In this document: piece by piece, positions 5,551-5,606 of the stretch
How the letters are laid out: every line of letters begins with the position of its first letter
Position numbering within the stretch: the first letter of the stretch is position 1
NCBI GenBank assembly: GCA_937892815.1
Contig: CALBHZ010000250.1
Coordinates: 1-5,606 of the forward strand
Direction: 5' to 3'
Length of the DNA stretch: 5,606 nucleotides
Source: an uncultured archaeon
GTDB lineage: Archaea > Thermoproteota > Nitrososphaeria > Conexivisphaerales > CALBHZ01
The notes under the pieces: generated by a model
Told to the model about the DNA's origin: nothing
Databases searched by the model: none
Seen by the model: only the letters and a program-made list of their open reading frames with translations
Program-made: the position numbers and the translations under genes

Positions 5551-5606
5551 CTGTCTCTTATACACATCTGACGCTGCCGACGAATTACACGGTGTAGATC
5601 TCGGTG
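5551..5606. other. Nextera (Tn5) library adapter left on the contig end
   Basis: Bases 5551-5569 are the Tn5 mosaic end CTGTCTCTTATACACATCT, and 5570-5583 are GACGCTGCCGACGA, completing the reverse complement of the Nextera Read 1 transposase adapter. Bases 5584-5591 (ATTACACG) sit exactly where the 8-base i5 index belongs. Bases 5592-5606 (GTGTAGATCTCGGTG) begin the reverse complement of the Illumina P5 primer. The segment is artificial and should be trimmed. Confidence 0.98.

Noticed and set aside
5551..5569. Possible transposon end or mobile element at the right edge
   Set aside because: The 19-bp Tn5 mosaic end is followed directly by Nextera adapter, index and P5 sequence, so it comes from library preparation and not from a natural insertion.

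Overview
The window looks like a fragment of a thermophilic archaeon, most likely in the Thermoproteota (Crenarchaeota). The evidence is gene content (tungsten-type aldehyde:ferredoxin oxidoreductase, fused ADP-forming acyl-CoA synthetase, archaeal Hjc-like resolvase, PIN/PilT-type ATPase with a KH tail), heavy AGA/AGG/ATA codon use, and genes whose likely starts lie a few bases downstream of archaeal TATA-like boxes with little or no Shine-Dalgarno sequence. I cannot name the genus. The right end is not biological. Bases 5551-5606 are a Nextera (Tn5) sequencing adapter, so this is the end of a contig assembled from an untrimmed Illumina library.

Layout, left to right. Bases 1-620 (minus) hold the N-terminal third of an aldehyde:ferredoxin oxidoreductase family protein, cut by the window edge. 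Upstream of it on the same strand, 674-1096 encodes a 140-residue protein I do not recognise. A 57-bp divergent promoter region separates this from a plus-strand gene (1154-1636) for an Hjc-like PD-(D/E)XK nuclease, probably a Holliday junction resolvase or a close paralogue. That gene overlaps tail to tail by 12 bp with a minus-strand gene for a fused alpha-beta ADP-forming acetyl/acyl-CoA synthetase (1625-3715; a TTG start at 3760 is possible but unlikely). An AT-rich control region (3716-3869) follows, with a good TATA box and short repeats. Next is a minus-strand gene for a membrane-anchored HtrA/DegP-type serine protease with one PDZ domain (3870-5078). Finally, 5112-5550 encodes the C-terminal 145 residues of a PINc/VapC-type ATPase with a KH domain, whose 5' part is lost at the contig end.

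The two metabolic genes fit together. The oxidoreductase family oxidises aldehydes to acids with ferredoxin, and the synthetase converts acyl-CoA to acid while making ATP, both typical of peptide- or sugar-fermenting hyperthermophilic archaea. They are separated by the oppositely oriented nuclease gene, so they are not one operon. The nuclease (DNA repair), protease (extracytoplasmic protein quality control) and KH ATPase (nucleic-acid-linked) have no evident functional link to them. I see no CRISPR array, insertion sequence, tRNA, rRNA or defence island. The most concrete oddities are the adapter-derived false N-terminus, an 8-bp palindrome shared by two sites, the overlapping convergent genes, and the unrecognised small gene beside the oxidoreductase.
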